64,000 nt of DNA from Prorocentrum cordatum. Taxonomy: Eukaryota > Sar > Dinophyceae > Prorocentrales > Prorocentraceae. This document shows positions 1-10,580 of this stretch, in pieces (position 1 is the first letter of the stretch; each line of letters opens with the position of its first letter). The notes beneath the pieces are model-generated. The model was not told the origin of the DNA and did no database searches. It saw only the letters and a list, made by a program, of their open reading frames with translations. The position numbers were made by a program, and so were the translations under genes. Location of the stretch: NCBI GenBank assembly GCA_963575745.1, contig CAUYUJ010005002.1, forward strand, positions 648,479 through 712,478, written 5' to 3'.

Positions 1-584
1 TGGGCCCCTCTGTGGGCCCCTCTTAGAGCTCCGAGAGGAGCCAAAGATGGCCCCACGAGGGCCCCGACGAGACCCCAAGAGGACCCAAGCAGGCCCAATA
101 GGGCCCCAAGAGGGCCCCAACATCGGTCACGCGGAAGAGCCCTCGCGTGACCGATGTTGAGCCCCTCTTTGGGCTCCTCTTGGAGCTCCAAGAGGGGTCC
201 AAGATGGCCCCGCGAGGGCCCCGAGGGAGCCCCACGTGGGCCCAAGGAGGCCCAAGGAACCCCAAGATGGCCCCAACATCGGTCACGCGGAAGAGCTCTC
301 GCGTGACCGATGTTGGGCCCCCTCTTTGGGCTCCTCTCGGTGCTCCGAGAGGAGCCCAAGATGGCCCCGCGAGGGCCCCGTCGAGACCCCGAGAGGGCCC
401 AAGGAGGCCCAATAGGGCCCCAAGAGGGCCCCAACATCGGTCACGCGAAAGAGCTCTCGCGTGACCGATGTTGGGCCCCTCTATGGGCTCCTCTTGGAGC
501 TCCGAGAGGAGCCCGAGGTGGCCCCACGAGGGTCCCGACGAGCCCCAAGAGAGCCCAAGAGGGCCCCAAGAGCGCCCCAACATC
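1..584. repeat. 156-bp tandem repeat array with a perfect hairpin per unit
   Basis: Units recur at 118, 274, 432 and 578 (steps 156, 158, 146). Each full unit holds a 16-bp perfect inverted repeat CAACATCGGTCACGCG around a 10-base loop (118-133/144-159, 274-289/300-315, 432-447/458-473). The fourth copy stops after CAACATC and passes into a TCC tract, so the array ends inside the palindrome. The rest of each unit is GGGCCCC/AGAGGAGCC-rich. Reading frames here look like low-complexity artefacts. Confidence 0.85.
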
Positions 585-585
585 T

Positions 586-671
586 CCTCTCCTTCCTCCT
601 CCTCCCTCCTCTGCATCTTCCTCCTCCTCCTTCTCCTCCTCCTCCTCCTCCTCCTCCTTCTCCTCTCCAGG
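586..671. repeat. TCC/CTC polypyrimidine microsatellite
   Basis: Interrupted (TCC)n run directly after the 156-bp array. Nothing gene-like is seen between it and 840. Confidence 0.8.
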
Positions 672-839
672 GGAATGAAAAACCAGAGGGTAGCTCGCGG
701 AGAGCCCAAGCACCCTCTTGTTGCATCCATCTTGGCTTCCAGATGGAGCCCAAGAAGGCCCCAAGGAGGCCCCATCAAGAGGCCCCAGGAGACCCCAGAC
801 GTCCAAGGACGCCCCCAAGACGCTTCGCGTCACCAATTT

Positions 840-958
840 CTTCTCGCAACGATTCCTGGATCTGTGGCTCGACAGAACCTAAGCGCGCGCGAAGCGCGCG
901 CGTGGTTCTAGCCACAGATGCGGGGGAAGGTTGGGGGGATTTCTTTCGTTGCGAGAAG
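840..958. mobile_element. Nested palindrome, MITE-like
   Basis: Outer arms CTTCTCGCAACGA (840-852) and its exact complement (946-958). Inside them ATCTGTGGCT (860-869) pairs with 910-919, AGAACC (874-879) with 904-909, and the centre is two GCGCGCGC blocks around GAA (883-901). Four nested arms fit a foldback element or MITE; no transposase is present. No clear target-site duplication was seen. Confidence 0.6.
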
Positions 959-1123
959 CTCGAGGACATGGGGAACACGCGCAAAGAGTAGTTGTAGAGA
1001 GGCCTCGCGCCGAAGAGAGGCACGGGCAAATACAAGGGCAAGAGCAATGCAGGACGGGCCGAGGGCCCAGAATAGGGGCAACGCAGATCGAGCCAAGTAC
1101 CACCCCATCCACGGGATGGGAAG

Positions 1124-2478
1124 TTGCATGTGTTATGCAAGAATGTGCGGCTCAGTGGCCCACGTAGACTTGCAGAGCTGATCGGTGAATTAACGGCTTC
1201 AGACTGGGGCATTTTCATGTTCAGCGAAACCCTCGCGGGAAGTCAAACAGTGGAGTTGGAGGGTGGGCATCGTCTATATATGCGCCGTGGAGATTATTCG
1301 GCGTCGGGCGTGGGCGCATTGATGCGCGCGCGGTTGGTTGGCAGCATTTGTTCAACGCATGTTGTTTATGATCGAGTGCCCCGCGTTGATTTGCAGCTCG
1401 CTCCACGGAGGGCTTCTTATTTTGCATTGTTTATCCACCTCATGCGGGATGTCCCGCTGAAGCTTTTGACCAGGTGCACGAGCAAGTGCACCAGGCGCTG
1501 ACAGAAGCAGTTCGAGACGGAAATGCAGTCGTGGTGGGGGGCGATTTAAATTCGCAGTGGGGATTTGGAGTGCGTGGCCAGAAGATGGCTGAGACGGCAG
1601 CCGCTTTCAGCGTGAAGGTCGTCAATGGTGATGGGAATGGTCGTGATGGGCACAGTTGGACCATTAAGAGTAGTCTGGGGCAGGTGCGGAGGATTGGCTT
1701 CATTCTTACACCTTCGTACCTGCGCGCGTCGACTTGGAGCGCGTCAGGACATGTGGACTTGGGGTCAGATCGCCGCGCTGCGCGCGCGGAGCTCGTCGCT
1801 GGGGGGATCTCGCGCCGGCGAGCCAAGGGGGCGAGATCATCGGTGCGAGGGTGGACCACTTTCGCAGACTACGCTCTTTTCCAGAAGGCCCCGGGCAAGA
1901 AACTCACAAACCATGCGCCGTCTTCGTTAATCGGAGCAGATGCGATACTTTTCGACCCAGCTGTAGCTCATGGAGAGGGTGCGCGCAGCAAGCGACGACG
2001 GTTCAACGACCAGCCGCGGGACTCACCTCACTTTCAGGACCTCCTCCAACAGAGGCGCCAGACACGCGACCCCCAGCAGCGCAGAGAGCTTTCTAAACAG
2101 ATCCGGAAACATCTCCGCAGGGAGACGAGAAAACAGACAAGTCAACGATTCCAACTCATCCTCGACGAGTTCATCGAGCTCGACCGAATCAGCGACGCAA
2201 GAAAACTACGGGCAACATGTTATTCTGAAGTTGGATCTGGCGCGCAAGCAGGGCCATATGTTTTTGCCACCTATCTGGGATGGATCTTCAGGACTGGGTG
2301 GGCGTACTCACCTGGGTCAGCATCTGCATATCTACAATCTATAACGGACGGCTGCTCTACGATAATACGCCCTTCTACAATGTGGGAGCTTCGGCGTGCA
2401 CTGAAACCGATGAAACTCCAGAAGGATATCAGACGAGTTTGGGGTCGCCGCGGACATGTTCAAAGCGTCTTCAGGTAA
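1124..2478 (+). pseudogene. LINE A endonuclease domain, frameshifted
   Basis: The first frame (1124 to about 1440) reads LIGELTASDWGIFMFSETL, an endonuclease/exonuclease/phosphatase N-terminal pattern with a SET in place of QET. After a frameshift near 1430 the second frame gives VVVGGDLNSQWG (1531-1566), the D/N metal-site motif, and HVDLGSDRRAARAEL near 1750. The last motif is SDR where catalytic SDH is expected. Downstream to 2478 it becomes a basic linker. In an active LINE this domain nicks target DNA to prime reverse transcription; frameshift and missing His argue against activity. Confidence 0.75.
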
Positions 2479-3597
2479 GTTCTTGGGCCTTCTACTTGAC
2501 CTGTTCAATAAGGTGTCACAGGGGGGCGTGCTTGGCCCGACCTGGAGAGAGACAGTATTTTCGATGCCACCGAAGAATGGTGACCTGAGACTTCCGCAGA
2601 ACTGGAGGCCCGTCGCAAAGCTAAGAATATCATGCGAACTCTTCGCACGTCTGTTGTACCGCCGCCTTCGTGGGGCGCTGGACGTAAAAGATCGGTGGGT
2701 GACGCCTCCATTGTATCCGAGACTGTCTGTGGCAAGTGCTTGGAATGGAATGTGCCTGTGTGGCGTTTAAGTTTGGACTTGCGCACGGCCTTCAATCGAA
2801 TCGAATTCCAGCCGCTGCTCGATTCGCTCCGGAACCAAGGCGCGGGGGACGAGTACATCGCCATGCTGTCCGTCACCCATGCAAACCAACGCGGGCGAGT
2901 TTGCGGTTCTGGTCGTTTCGAGATGCAGCGAGGCGCCAAGCAATGCGACATCCTGAGCCCGCTGCTTTTCAATGCGGGGGCCGAAGCAGCACTTCGCACA
3001 CGGAAGACCAGGATCATCGGGAAAGGAGTTCGAGTTGATGAAGGGGGCGCCATAGCAAACATCAGATGCGCGGGCGACATCATGATTTTCGCGGCACCGC
3101 GGGCGGACCTCATCAAAATTGCCACGGCGCTCAAAGAGGGACTTACGAAAGTCGGTCTCAACCTTGGCGCCGGAAGGGCCAAGGTACTTACGACAGCATG
3201 CGACATCAATTTGTTTGCGTTGGTCATCGGGGGCGAGCCCGTGGACGTCCTAAACGGCGACATGGCCCACAAATATTTGGGGGGGAAGCTGCGCGGCAAC
3301 CTCCTTCCGAGGAGTCATCTTGAGTTTGGCCGCTGGGTTCAAATCGCATGGATGAGATTTCATCAGCAATGTGACGTTCTAGCGGACAAGCAGTTGAATA
3401 TATACTCCCGGATCAAGTTCTTCGACGCAGTAATCACTCCAACGATATTGTTCGGCCTTTCGTCTTGTGCAATGACGCGGACACAAATTGGCTCATTGCA
3501 TGTGCTTCAGCGGAGGATGCTTCGACACATCGTTGGGCGGGTTCGTGCGGAAGGTGAGCCGCGGGACGAAAAACGCGGAGGGCGAGGCTGGAAGTGA
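2456..3597 (+). pseudogene. LINE A reverse transcriptase, frameshifted and catalytically broken
   Basis: One frame (2456-2770) has the RT entry block VFSMPPKNGDLRLPQNWRPV. The next (2632-3597) has LDLRTAFNRIEFQPLLDSL (motif A, about 2773-2830), GAKQCDILSPLLFNA (motif B, about 2932-2976) and RCAGDIMIF where YADDxxxF is expected (about 3064-3090). The second catalytic aspartate triad position is therefore changed (YADD to CAGD). Thumb-like sequence follows, then the frame closes. Clearly RT by motif order; not functional. Confidence 0.8.
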
Positions 3598-3600
3598 ATG

Positions 3601-3984
3601 CTGCTCTAACAATTTACCCAATGGAAGACTGAAGCGTCCAGTTGCTACGACGGCACTAAATGCTGGCTCATCGCGTTGGCACAATGTCGAACAGCTGCCC
3701 TGCAAGAGTATCGCGCTAGCACCCACCTGCAACGTGTCCTGAGGCTGGACGATCACGCGGACGACCCGCTGTGAGATGGGACGACTATCGCGCAGATTTG
3801 CAAGGGGGTATTATTGAAACGAGTGGTATGAAGTGAGTGCGGACAATTCTTTTCACGAGCACGGAGAGGATTTCGTGCGTTTTTCCTCCGGGCTCCAAGA
3901 GTGAGGCTCGAGGTTTAACACAGTCGCGCCCGATTCTGGGCCGAGCGTTAGCTCGATCGGACTGCCTGCCTGCGCCTTGGAGCC
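3601..3984. other. No gene recognised
   Basis: Possibly the decayed LINE A 3' end. No motif, tail or duplication could be identified. Confidence 0.4.
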
Positions 3985-4432
3985 CTACTGCTCTATGGCC
4001 CTAGAGCCCTATAGCTCTATAGCTCTATAGTTCCATAGCCCTACAGCCCTATAGTCCAATAGCCCTATAGCCCTGTAGCGCTATATCCCTGTAGCCCTAT
4101 AGCCCTGAAGCGGTATAGCCCTATAGCCCCATAGCCCTATAATTGTATGCACCTATAGCCCCATAGCCCCATCGGACTGTGCCCCTATAGCATTATAGTC
4201 CTACGGTCGTACAGCCCTGTAGCCCCATAGCCCCATCGACTCAGAACCCTCTGGCCCTATAGCCCCATAGCCCCAGAACCCCATAGCCCCATGGCCCTAT
4301 AACCCTACAGTCCTATAGCCCTACAGCCCTATAGCCCTATCGCCCTATAGACCTATAGTACTATGGTCATATAGCCCTATAGTTCCATAGCCCCATCGCC
4401 CTATCGCCCAATAGCCGCACAGCCCTATAGCC
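3985..4432. repeat. Degenerate CCCTATAG array
   Basis: About 450 bp of CCCTATAG / CCCCATAG units with point changes. The reverse-oriented version (GGGCTATA) occurs at 18605-18960. Not the TTTAGGG-type telomere repeat. Confidence 0.85.
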
Positions 4433-5565
4433 CTCAAAAGACTTTGGTTGGGGCTTTTCTCCGGTACCATTCGAAAATGTAAAAGAGTAGAAGGAGCGAG
4501 GAGACAATCATGAGACGCACAGTGGCAGGATAACGGTTTGCTGCAGCCACCCTTGTAGATTGCCATTGGCGCAGTCGCCTTGCAGCAACGGTTGGTTCCG
4601 TCGGGGCTTCCTGGGACCTGCTGGGCGTCTTCGGGCCGTCGTTCGGGTGAGTGGGTGATGCGATATGTGGTGCGGTCCAGATACCGTCTGTGAGGTCTCG
4701 GGGCTGCTTCCAGTGCAGTCATAGGGCGTCCGCGGGCCGTGCGTGGGCAATCCTGGCGTTTCTCCAGAGGGGGGTGCTTCCAGGCCCTCTGGTACATTGT
4801 CCGAGGCGGCCCAGGTGCCGTTCAGTGGGTTGCTGGGCGCGATCCTGAGCGGTCAAATGTGCGGCCAACCACATGCGAGCGAGAAGCCCAACAAAAGTTG
4901 AAGCTACATGTTCGGGCTCCCGAGGCTCTGTATGAGAGCTTCTTGTGAGCCTTTCGGGGGGGGGCTTCTTCGAGCCCGCATCCTCGGGGGTTATCGGGGC
5001 TCTATTAGGTGAATGTTGGCCATCTGGGAAGTTGTAGGGCCGTCTGAAAGAGCCTTCGGGTCACTGGGTGCAGTGTTCATGCGGTTCGGGGGCGCTTCGG
5101 CTTGCCTCAGGGCTCAGAGCAGCGCTGGCAGGAGCAAGGGATGGTGATGTCCTGCGACGTGCTACCAATTGTGTGTGGGTGGGGTGTCATCAAGCGCCAG
5201 AGGGCACGAAGGCGATCGTGTCAGAAGCATGCCATCTCTCATAGCCCACCTGTGCGCCCGATTCAAATCTTGCGGCCTGCTGGTTGCGGCCTACGGTCAA
5301 TGGTGCGTGCTTGGCCCTGCAAGTGAAAGAGCAGGGTTCACAGCGGATCTCAGTGGAAGTACCTACCATCGTTTGCAGATCGGGAGCAGGCAGGTGGATC
5401 TGTTGAGCGGGTGAAGCGGTGATACGTTCACTGCAGGTATACCAAATCCATCTGCTTGCGGCAAGTCCCGCCACCGCGTCAGCCCAGCGTTCTGGGCAGC
5501 GATTGTTCAAGAGGGTACGGGAGGCCGTTACGTGTGACACTTCGTGTCGATAGGTTTGAGAGACC
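4433..5565. other. Intergenic, no gene recognised
   Basis: Only short, compositionally random reading frames on both strands. No motif, tandem repeat or inverted repeat stood out. Confidence 0.5.
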
Positions 5566-5569
5566 CGCG

Positions 5570-5797
5570 ATGTTGATGATGATGATGATGTTGATGCTGA
5601 TGCTGATGATGATGATGATGCTGATGATGAGATGATGTTGCTGATGGTGATGGTGGTGATGATGATGAGGAGGATATTAATGGTTATGGTGCTGGTAAAG
5701 GTGGTAGTGTTGGTGCTGATGATTATGAGGATAGGGATGGTACGGATGAGGTTGAGAATGAGGATGACGATGCTGCTCATCATGATGATGATACTGA

Positions 5798-5831
<34 letters not shown>

Positions 5832-6640
5832 GGGGATGGTGGTTGTGATGTTAATGATAATGCTGATGCTGATGGCGAAGATGATGGTGGTAATGATGAG
5901 GATGCCGATGATGCTGGCGTCGATTGTGATGATGATGAGCATGATGTGGATGCGGCTGCGGATGATAATGCGGATGTGGAATCGGATGAGGATGTTGATA
6001 TTGATGAGGTTTCCGCTGTTGATGTTTCTGATGATGATGTTGATGGTGATGATAGTCAGGCGGAGGCGGAGGCGGAGGAAGAGGATGAACATAAGGATGC
6101 GGATGCGGATGATGGTGGTAATGATGGTTATGTTGTTGATGGTGGTGATGAGGTCGCTGCTGATAGCTGGTGATGGCGATGGTGATGATGCTGGTGATGA
6201 TGCTGATGATGATGACGAGAATGGTGAGGATGACGATGGCGATGAAGACGATGGTGATGATGCTGATGCCGAAGATGATGATGAGTATGATGATGGGAAC
6301 ACGGATGATGATGCAGATGATGAGAATGATGATGTTAACAACGATGTTGATCGCGATGATGCTGGTGATGTTGATACTGGTGCTTATGCGGATGCTGGTG
6401 GTGATGCTAAGGTTGATGATGATGCTGAGGATGCGGATGATGATGAGGGGGAGAAAGAGGAGGAGGATGTTTATGATGATGATGGTGAGCAGGAGGATGG
6501 TGATGATGACGAAGCTGAATATGATGATGATGATGCTGGCGATGATGTTGATGATGATACTGGTGAGGATGACGATGACGACGAATACGATGGTGATGAT
6601 GATGATGATGCTGATGATGATGATGATGCCGAAGATGATG
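5570..6640. repeat. GAT-rich microsatellite, left half
   Basis: About 1.07 kb of imperfect GAT/GCT/GGT trinucleotides. It stays open in several frames (poly-Asp, poly-Met, poly-Ile), which is a composition effect, not a gene. It stops at 6640 where the DIRS-like element begins and resumes at 12829, so the two stretches were one tract before insertion. Confidence 0.9.
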
Positions 6641-6701
6641 ATACAGCGACTTGTCGGCATGTGTGGCAACACCGCGGCCGTATTCCCTTGCTCAAGTTCT
6701 A
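6641..6701 (+). repeat. Split direct repeat A1 (left terminus)
   Basis: 61 bp starting ATACAGCGACTTGTCGG and ending CTCAAGTTCTA. It differs from A2 at one base (6661 G versus 12657 T). The GAT tract runs directly up to it. The TAA at 6700-6702 closes any frame coming from upstream. Confidence 0.9.
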
Positions 6702-6702
6702 A

Positions 6703-8301
6703 AGGAACGCAAGCATTCATTCTTTGCGCGGGTCAACGCCGACCTCACAGTGCCCTCTCCGCTGCCATCACCGTACGCGGCAGCTCGACGCCCTCCTCCG
6801 ATTGCGTCTGCTCTCCTGCGCTGGCCTGCCCAGCGGTGGAGTGCCGCTGCTCGACTGGCAAGGCTCGCTGGCTTCTGCCCAGCCGTCAGGCTGGTCAATC
6901 GAGTTCGCGGTCGTGCTTGTGGTGGGTGGCTTCGCGTACGGCAGCGTCGATGGCGGCTACTGGTTCAAGAGCTCGCTGACGGCCCCCGTGGTGCAGCCTG
7001 CACCCGCTCCAGCATCGCTTCAGGAGGCCGCGGACACTCGACCTCGCGAGCGCGGCGACTACCCAGGCGAGGAAGTTCCGCCTTTAGGCGGAATGGCCGC
7101 TCGCACCGCTGGACAGTTCCACTACTTCTGGTACAACGTCGGGGCGGCCGCTCTCCTCCACGAGAGACTCACTCTGCTGCCTGGGTACATCCTTACCCCT
7201 GACGATGACGTATATGCTGAGAGCGACGCGGCAGGTGGTGACTTGAGAGCTGTGCGTGACTCGGCGGGCCAGGGCGTCGCGATTGTAGGCGTCGCCGCCA
7301 ACGAGCTCGACAAGTTCTGGCGGCTGCCGTCGGCAGCCGTCGCCTGGGCTGCTGCGCGGAGCTGCGTCGCCCAGGGCCATGGGCCTCTGGCGCCTTCGCC
7401 CTTCATCCTCGAGCTCAGCGCCGACAACGTGTTGGGCGTCTCGAAGGGGGTCCCGGCCGTGTTCGACCCGCTCGGAGCGGCCCCCGCCGCCGCAGCGCCT
7501 GGCGCCCCGGCCTTGGCTGGCGCGGCCGCGCCCCCCGCGGGCGCCCCTGGGCCGCCTGCCGCGTCTGCCGCTACGCCTGTGAGCGGGCTGGGCGCGCTGG
7601 CCGCGGCGCTCGGTGCGGGGGGGGCCGCCCTGCCTGCCGCCGCTGGCCCTCCGGGCGTCGGCGCCGCCGCCGCGGCCCCCGCGACCCCAGGCGCCGCAGG
7701 GTCTGATCCCCGCGTGCTGGCCACCGACCTCGACGCGCGGGGGGTGCGGGACATGCTTGTCAGGGGCGCTGTCAAGCGCCAGACCGAGACCCCCCGCGCC
7801 GACTGGCCCGTGAAGGGCCTGACGACCACGATGCGGGTGCTCCACTTCGTGCTCCCCATGGCGGACGGGGCGACGTCGTGGCTCAACCGCTGGGTGGCCA
7901 TGAAGCAGGCCTCAGAGTCGGACGACGCCGACAGGCTGTACGAGACGCTGTGCCGTGTCGTCGAGACCTTGCGCTGCCACGACCAGCTGATCATCTGCGG
8001 GCCGTCTTCCTACGAGTTCTTATCGCGGCAGCTGCTGATGGTGGAGGGGCGCTTCTTTGAGGAGCGGGCGCGCAGGACCCACCCTGGGCCCAAGCCCATG
8101 GGCCAGGCCAAGGACGGCGCCGCGGCCGCGGCCGCCGACGTCTCCTCCGAGGTTGGCCACTTCCTCGGCACTGGAGAGACGTTGGGCAATTTGTGTATTC
8201 TCCCACCCGTAATGGATGCGTTTGCTGAGCAGATGAAGAGTGAGGCTACCGTTGCGAAGGAATGCCGCAAGGCTCGCGAGGAGCGGGCCTTGCAGCCATG
8301 A
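6703..8301 (+). CDS. Gag-like ORF1 of the DIRS/PAT-like element
   Basis: Open from just after A1 to a stop at 8299-8301. The first in-frame ATG is at 7093, so either translation starts there (about 402 aa) or the 5' part is joined by splicing or a non-AUG start. I recognise no named domain. An Ala/Pro/Gly-rich linker (about 7465-7710) separates an N-terminal region with FHYFWYNVGAAALL from a C-terminal helical-looking region. Position before RT and composition suggest a structural nucleic-acid-binding protein. It overlaps the RT ORF by 40 bases in another frame (-1/+2), a common gag/pol layout. Confidence 0.65.
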   Translation, partial: RNASIHSLRGSTPTSQCPLRCHHRTRQLDALLRLRLLSCAGLPSGGVPLLDWQGSLASAQPSGWSIEFAVVLVVGGFAYGSVDGGYWFKSSLTAPVVQPAPAPASLQEAADTRPRERGDYPGEEVPPLGGMAARTAGQFHYFWYNVGAAALLHERLTLLPGYILTPDDDVYAESDAAGGDLRAVRDSAGQGVAIVGVAANELDKFWRLPSAAVAWAAARSCVAQGHGPLAPSPFILELSADNVLGVSKGVPAVFDPLGAAPAAAAPGAPALAGAAAPPAGAPGPPAASAATPVSGLGALAAALGAGGAALPAAAGPPGVGAAAAAPATPGAAGSDPRVLATDLDARGVRDMLVRGAVKRQTETPRADWPVKGLTTTMRVLHFVLPMADGATSWLNRWVAMKQASESDDADRLYETLCRVVETLRCHDQLIICGPSSYEFLSRQLLMVEGRFFEERARRTHPGPKPMGQAKDGAAAAAADVSSEVGHFLGTGETLGNLCILPPVMDAFAEQMKSEATVAKECRKAREERALQP

Positions 8302-10409
8302 CGTTCCCGAAGGACGCTGGTCGGGGGGGGCCTCGCGACGCGCCACCTGCTCGTGAGCCTGGCCAGCTTGGCCCCGAGCCCGTCGAGGCCCCACCTGGCC
8401 TGGAGTTGCCCACGCGAGGTGACCATCGCCAGCGAGACGTTTTTCCGCTTCCTTTTCTTCCAGTGGATGGGCGTCGCCATCTTCCGCTTGGTCGTGGGGC
8501 TCGTCTGCGCGCCGCCAAAGGCGCGGGCTGGAGAGAGTGGTGCAACGAGGGGTTGTCTGCTCTCAACTGGCTCCACTGCGGCAAGGGCGAGCCTCCCATG
8601 CCTGACGAAGGGGGGCCACCGCCCGCGGCCCAGGCAGCCGCTGTGGACTACATCGCGGGCCTGCACCGCGACTTCGAGCTGCCCGCCGCCTACTCGGAGA
8701 GAGGCCGCGATTGCGAAGCATCCCTCGTAGAGATGCTCGCACAGGCACCTGGCTACGCTGGTGACAGCGGTCGAGTGCGCCCCTGCAGCGCGCCGCTTGT
8801 GGCCTGGCCCGAGTCGACGAAGGCAGTCTCCACCTGCGGCGTCGTCTCCGAGGCCGACTCCATCGTGCTGCAGGATTGGAGGCAGAGTATGCTGAATCCC
8901 GAGTCAGTGGCGGCGGAGCTGCGCGATTCGCTGGGGGTCATCCGCCCTTATGTCGATCCTGAGCTGCGCTTTAAGCCGAAGTCCTACGCTGAGTTTTTGA
9001 AGCAGCTGGAGGCCCACGGCATGATCTCCTGGCGGGTCTCCAGCGAACAGGCATCCTTCTCTACTGGTCTCTTCTTCGTGCAGAAATCAAACGGCAAGCT
9101 GAGGTTGGTGTTCGACACCAGGCTGGCCAATTGCAGTTTCTCCTGCCCACCAGCCACTCGTCTCCCCACGCCCAGCGCGCGGGCCAGCCTTGACTGCGAC
9201 GACAGTTTTCATTTCGCGCAGGGCGACATTCAGTGTGCTTTTTATCATTTACGTCTGCCAGCTGGCATGGAGTCGCTGTTCTCTCTGCCTCCGATGAACA
9301 ACAGATTCGTCGGCCCCAAGTCGGTCAACGGGGTTCGTCTTGGCATCAACGACTGCGTCCAGCCTCTTGTCACGGTCGTCCCCATGGGATGGAGTTGGGC
9401 CCTTCACTTGTGCCAGAGTGCGCTGACGAGAGCCCTGTCGGACGTCGGGTTCGGCCGCGACGATATGATTCTGGATGGGGGCTGCCCGCGGCCCTTGGTC
9501 GCTGAGAAGGACGCGGTGTGTGCAGGATGCGTTGACAACTTCTGTGTCGTATCCAAGTGTGCCGAGACAGCCACGTCCCTGGCGCATGCCGTTGCTGACC
9601 TTCTCACGGCCCGCGGGCTGCCTGTCTTGGAATTCTCCCCTGCGGTCAGTAAGGGGGTATTCACGGGCTTGGAGATCGACGGAGCCTCTGGGATCATTCG
9701 TGTTCGTCCTGACCGCCTCGTTCGCACTCGTCAAGCCGTTCTCGGGCTTTTGAAGCGTGGGCGGGCCTCTGATGGGGCCCTCAGCGTGCTCGTAGGCCAC
9801 TGTACTTGGGGGATGATCCTGAGGCGCGACGTTCTGAGCATCTTTAACGCGGTCTATCGGTTCATGGGGGCTGTGGGGCCTCATCCTGGACCCCTGTGGC
9901 CCTCGGTCGTCAGGGAGTTGTCGGCTGCCGTGGCCCTCATCCCGCTCTGGAGTGCCTCTACGAGGTCTCGCTGGTATTCGCGGGTCTATGCTTCTGATGC
10001 GTCGCCGTGCGGGAAGGGCGTCTGTGTCAAGGAGGTCTCCCCCGCGCTGTCGTCCGAGGTCGGCCGAGTCGCCGAACGCTGGAGATATCGTCATGGGGTG
10101 CCGTGCTTGCCAGATCACATGCCCTTGACGTCGGCGGTCGTGACGATGCTGCCGACGGTTGCCGTGCCGACGCATCGTTTACTGCCTCTACTGCTTCGTC
10201 GTCTGGGCCCAGTGGGTTCCTCGAGGTCCCTGAGTCCATCTGCGGGGCCGAGGGTTGGAAGACCATGCACTCTAGCCGTCATGCCCGCCGTGGCTGCGAT
10301 GTCCTTCAGTACGAGGCGGAGGCCCTGGGGTTCAGCGTCCATCATGCCTCGAGGGCCCTGGGTGCTCATCATCATCGCGTCGCCTGTGTCGTGGACAATT
10401 TGGCTCTAG
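8262..10409 (+). CDS. Reverse transcriptase with N-terminal half of RNase H
   Basis: ATG at 8262. RT motifs in order: LRLVFDTRLAN near residue 284, GDIQCAFYHLRL with Asp322 (motif A), VPMGWSWALHLCQ near 373, and CVDNF with Asp425-Asn426 at the YxDD site. Then comes a thumb region and the RNase H start VYASDASPCGKGVC with Asp579. The family resemblance is to DIRS-type RT-RNase H. After roughly residue 615 (about 10110) the sequence loses sense until the stop, while the other half of RNase H is in frame +2. So the ORF is frameshifted or uses frameshifting; the true C-terminus is in the next entry. Asn426 is notable: the second Asp is replaced, though VDN occurs in some related elements. Confidence 0.85.
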   Translation: MPQGSRGAGLAAMTFPKDAGRGGPRDAPPAREPGQLGPEPVEAPPGLELPTRGDHRQRDVFPLPFLPVDGRRHLPLGRGARLRAAKGAGWREWCNEGLSALNWLHCGKGEPPMPDEGGPPPAAQAAAVDYIAGLHRDFELPAAYSERGRDCEASLVEMLAQAPGYAGDSGRVRPCSAPLVAWPESTKAVSTCGVVSEADSIVLQDWRQSMLNPESVAAELRDSLGVIRPYVDPELRFKPKSYAEFLKQLEAHGMISWRVSSEQASFSTGLFFVQKSNGKLRLVFDTRLANCSFSCPPATRLPTPSARASLDCDDSFHFAQGDIQCAFYHLRLPAGMESLFSLPPMNNRFVGPKSVNGVRLGINDCVQPLVTVVPMGWSWALHLCQSALTRALSDVGFGRDDMILDGGCPRPLVAEKDAVCAGCVDNFCVVSKCAETATSLAHAVADLLTARGLPVLEFSPAVSKGVFTGLEIDGASGIIRVRPDRLVRTRQAVLGLLKRGRASDGALSVLVGHCTWGMILRRDVLSIFNAVYRFMGAVGPHPGPLWPSVVRELSAAVALIPLWSASTRSRWYSRVYASDASPCGKGVCVKEVSPALSSEVGRVAERWRYRHGVPCLPDHMPLTSAVVTMLPTVAVPTHRLLPLLLRRLGPVGSSRSLSPSAGPRVGRPCTLAVMPAVAAMSFSTRRRPWGSASIMPRGPWVLIIIASPVSWTIWL

Positions 10410-10580
10410 CTCTGTCGCTCGGCAAGGGGCGGTCTGGGGGCCGACATCTTCTCCGCGCCCTGCGGCGGATCGCTGGCGCGGCCCTCGCCTGCGGCCTGCG
10501 CCTGCTCGCGCGGTGGGTGCCGTCAGAGAGGAATGTCGCGGACAAGCCGTCGAGGGAAGGTTTCTTCGTCGGCCCTAGCT
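10206..10580 (+). pseudogene. C-terminal half of RNase H, shifted frame
   Basis: In the second forward frame the sequence reads GWKTMHSSRHARRGCDVLQ, then ACVVDNLALALSLGKG (Asp codon 10394-10396) and LLARWVPSERNVADKPSR (about 10506-10556). VDN and RWxPSExNxADxPSR are the closing motifs of DIRS-type RNase H. They continue the domain begun at 9981-10025 in another frame, so at least one indel lies between about 10095 and 10215, unless the shift is programmed. The frame stays open to 12505 by high GC and is not one protein. Confidence 0.75.

Larger units (their letters stand above)
1100..3600 (+). mobile_element. Decayed non-LTR retrotransposon (LINE A)
   Basis: An apurinic-type endonuclease is followed by reverse transcriptase in the same orientation, the usual ORF2 order of LINEs. 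Reading frames change at about 1430 and 2480-2640, and the RT catalytic box is damaged, so the copy is dead. Ends are not defined; the region to 3980 holds no recognisable gene. It belongs to the same broad class as LINEs B to E in this window. Confidence 0.8.

Noticed and set aside
3985-4432. CCCTATAG array as a telomere
   Set aside because: Unit differs from the TTTAGGG type known in dinoflagellates, is degenerate and lies internally, with a reversed copy at 18605.
5632-6979. Long Asp-, Met- and Ile-rich frames in the GAT tract
   Set aside because: All frames are open in both directions because the tract lacks stop codons; no non-repeat domain is attached.
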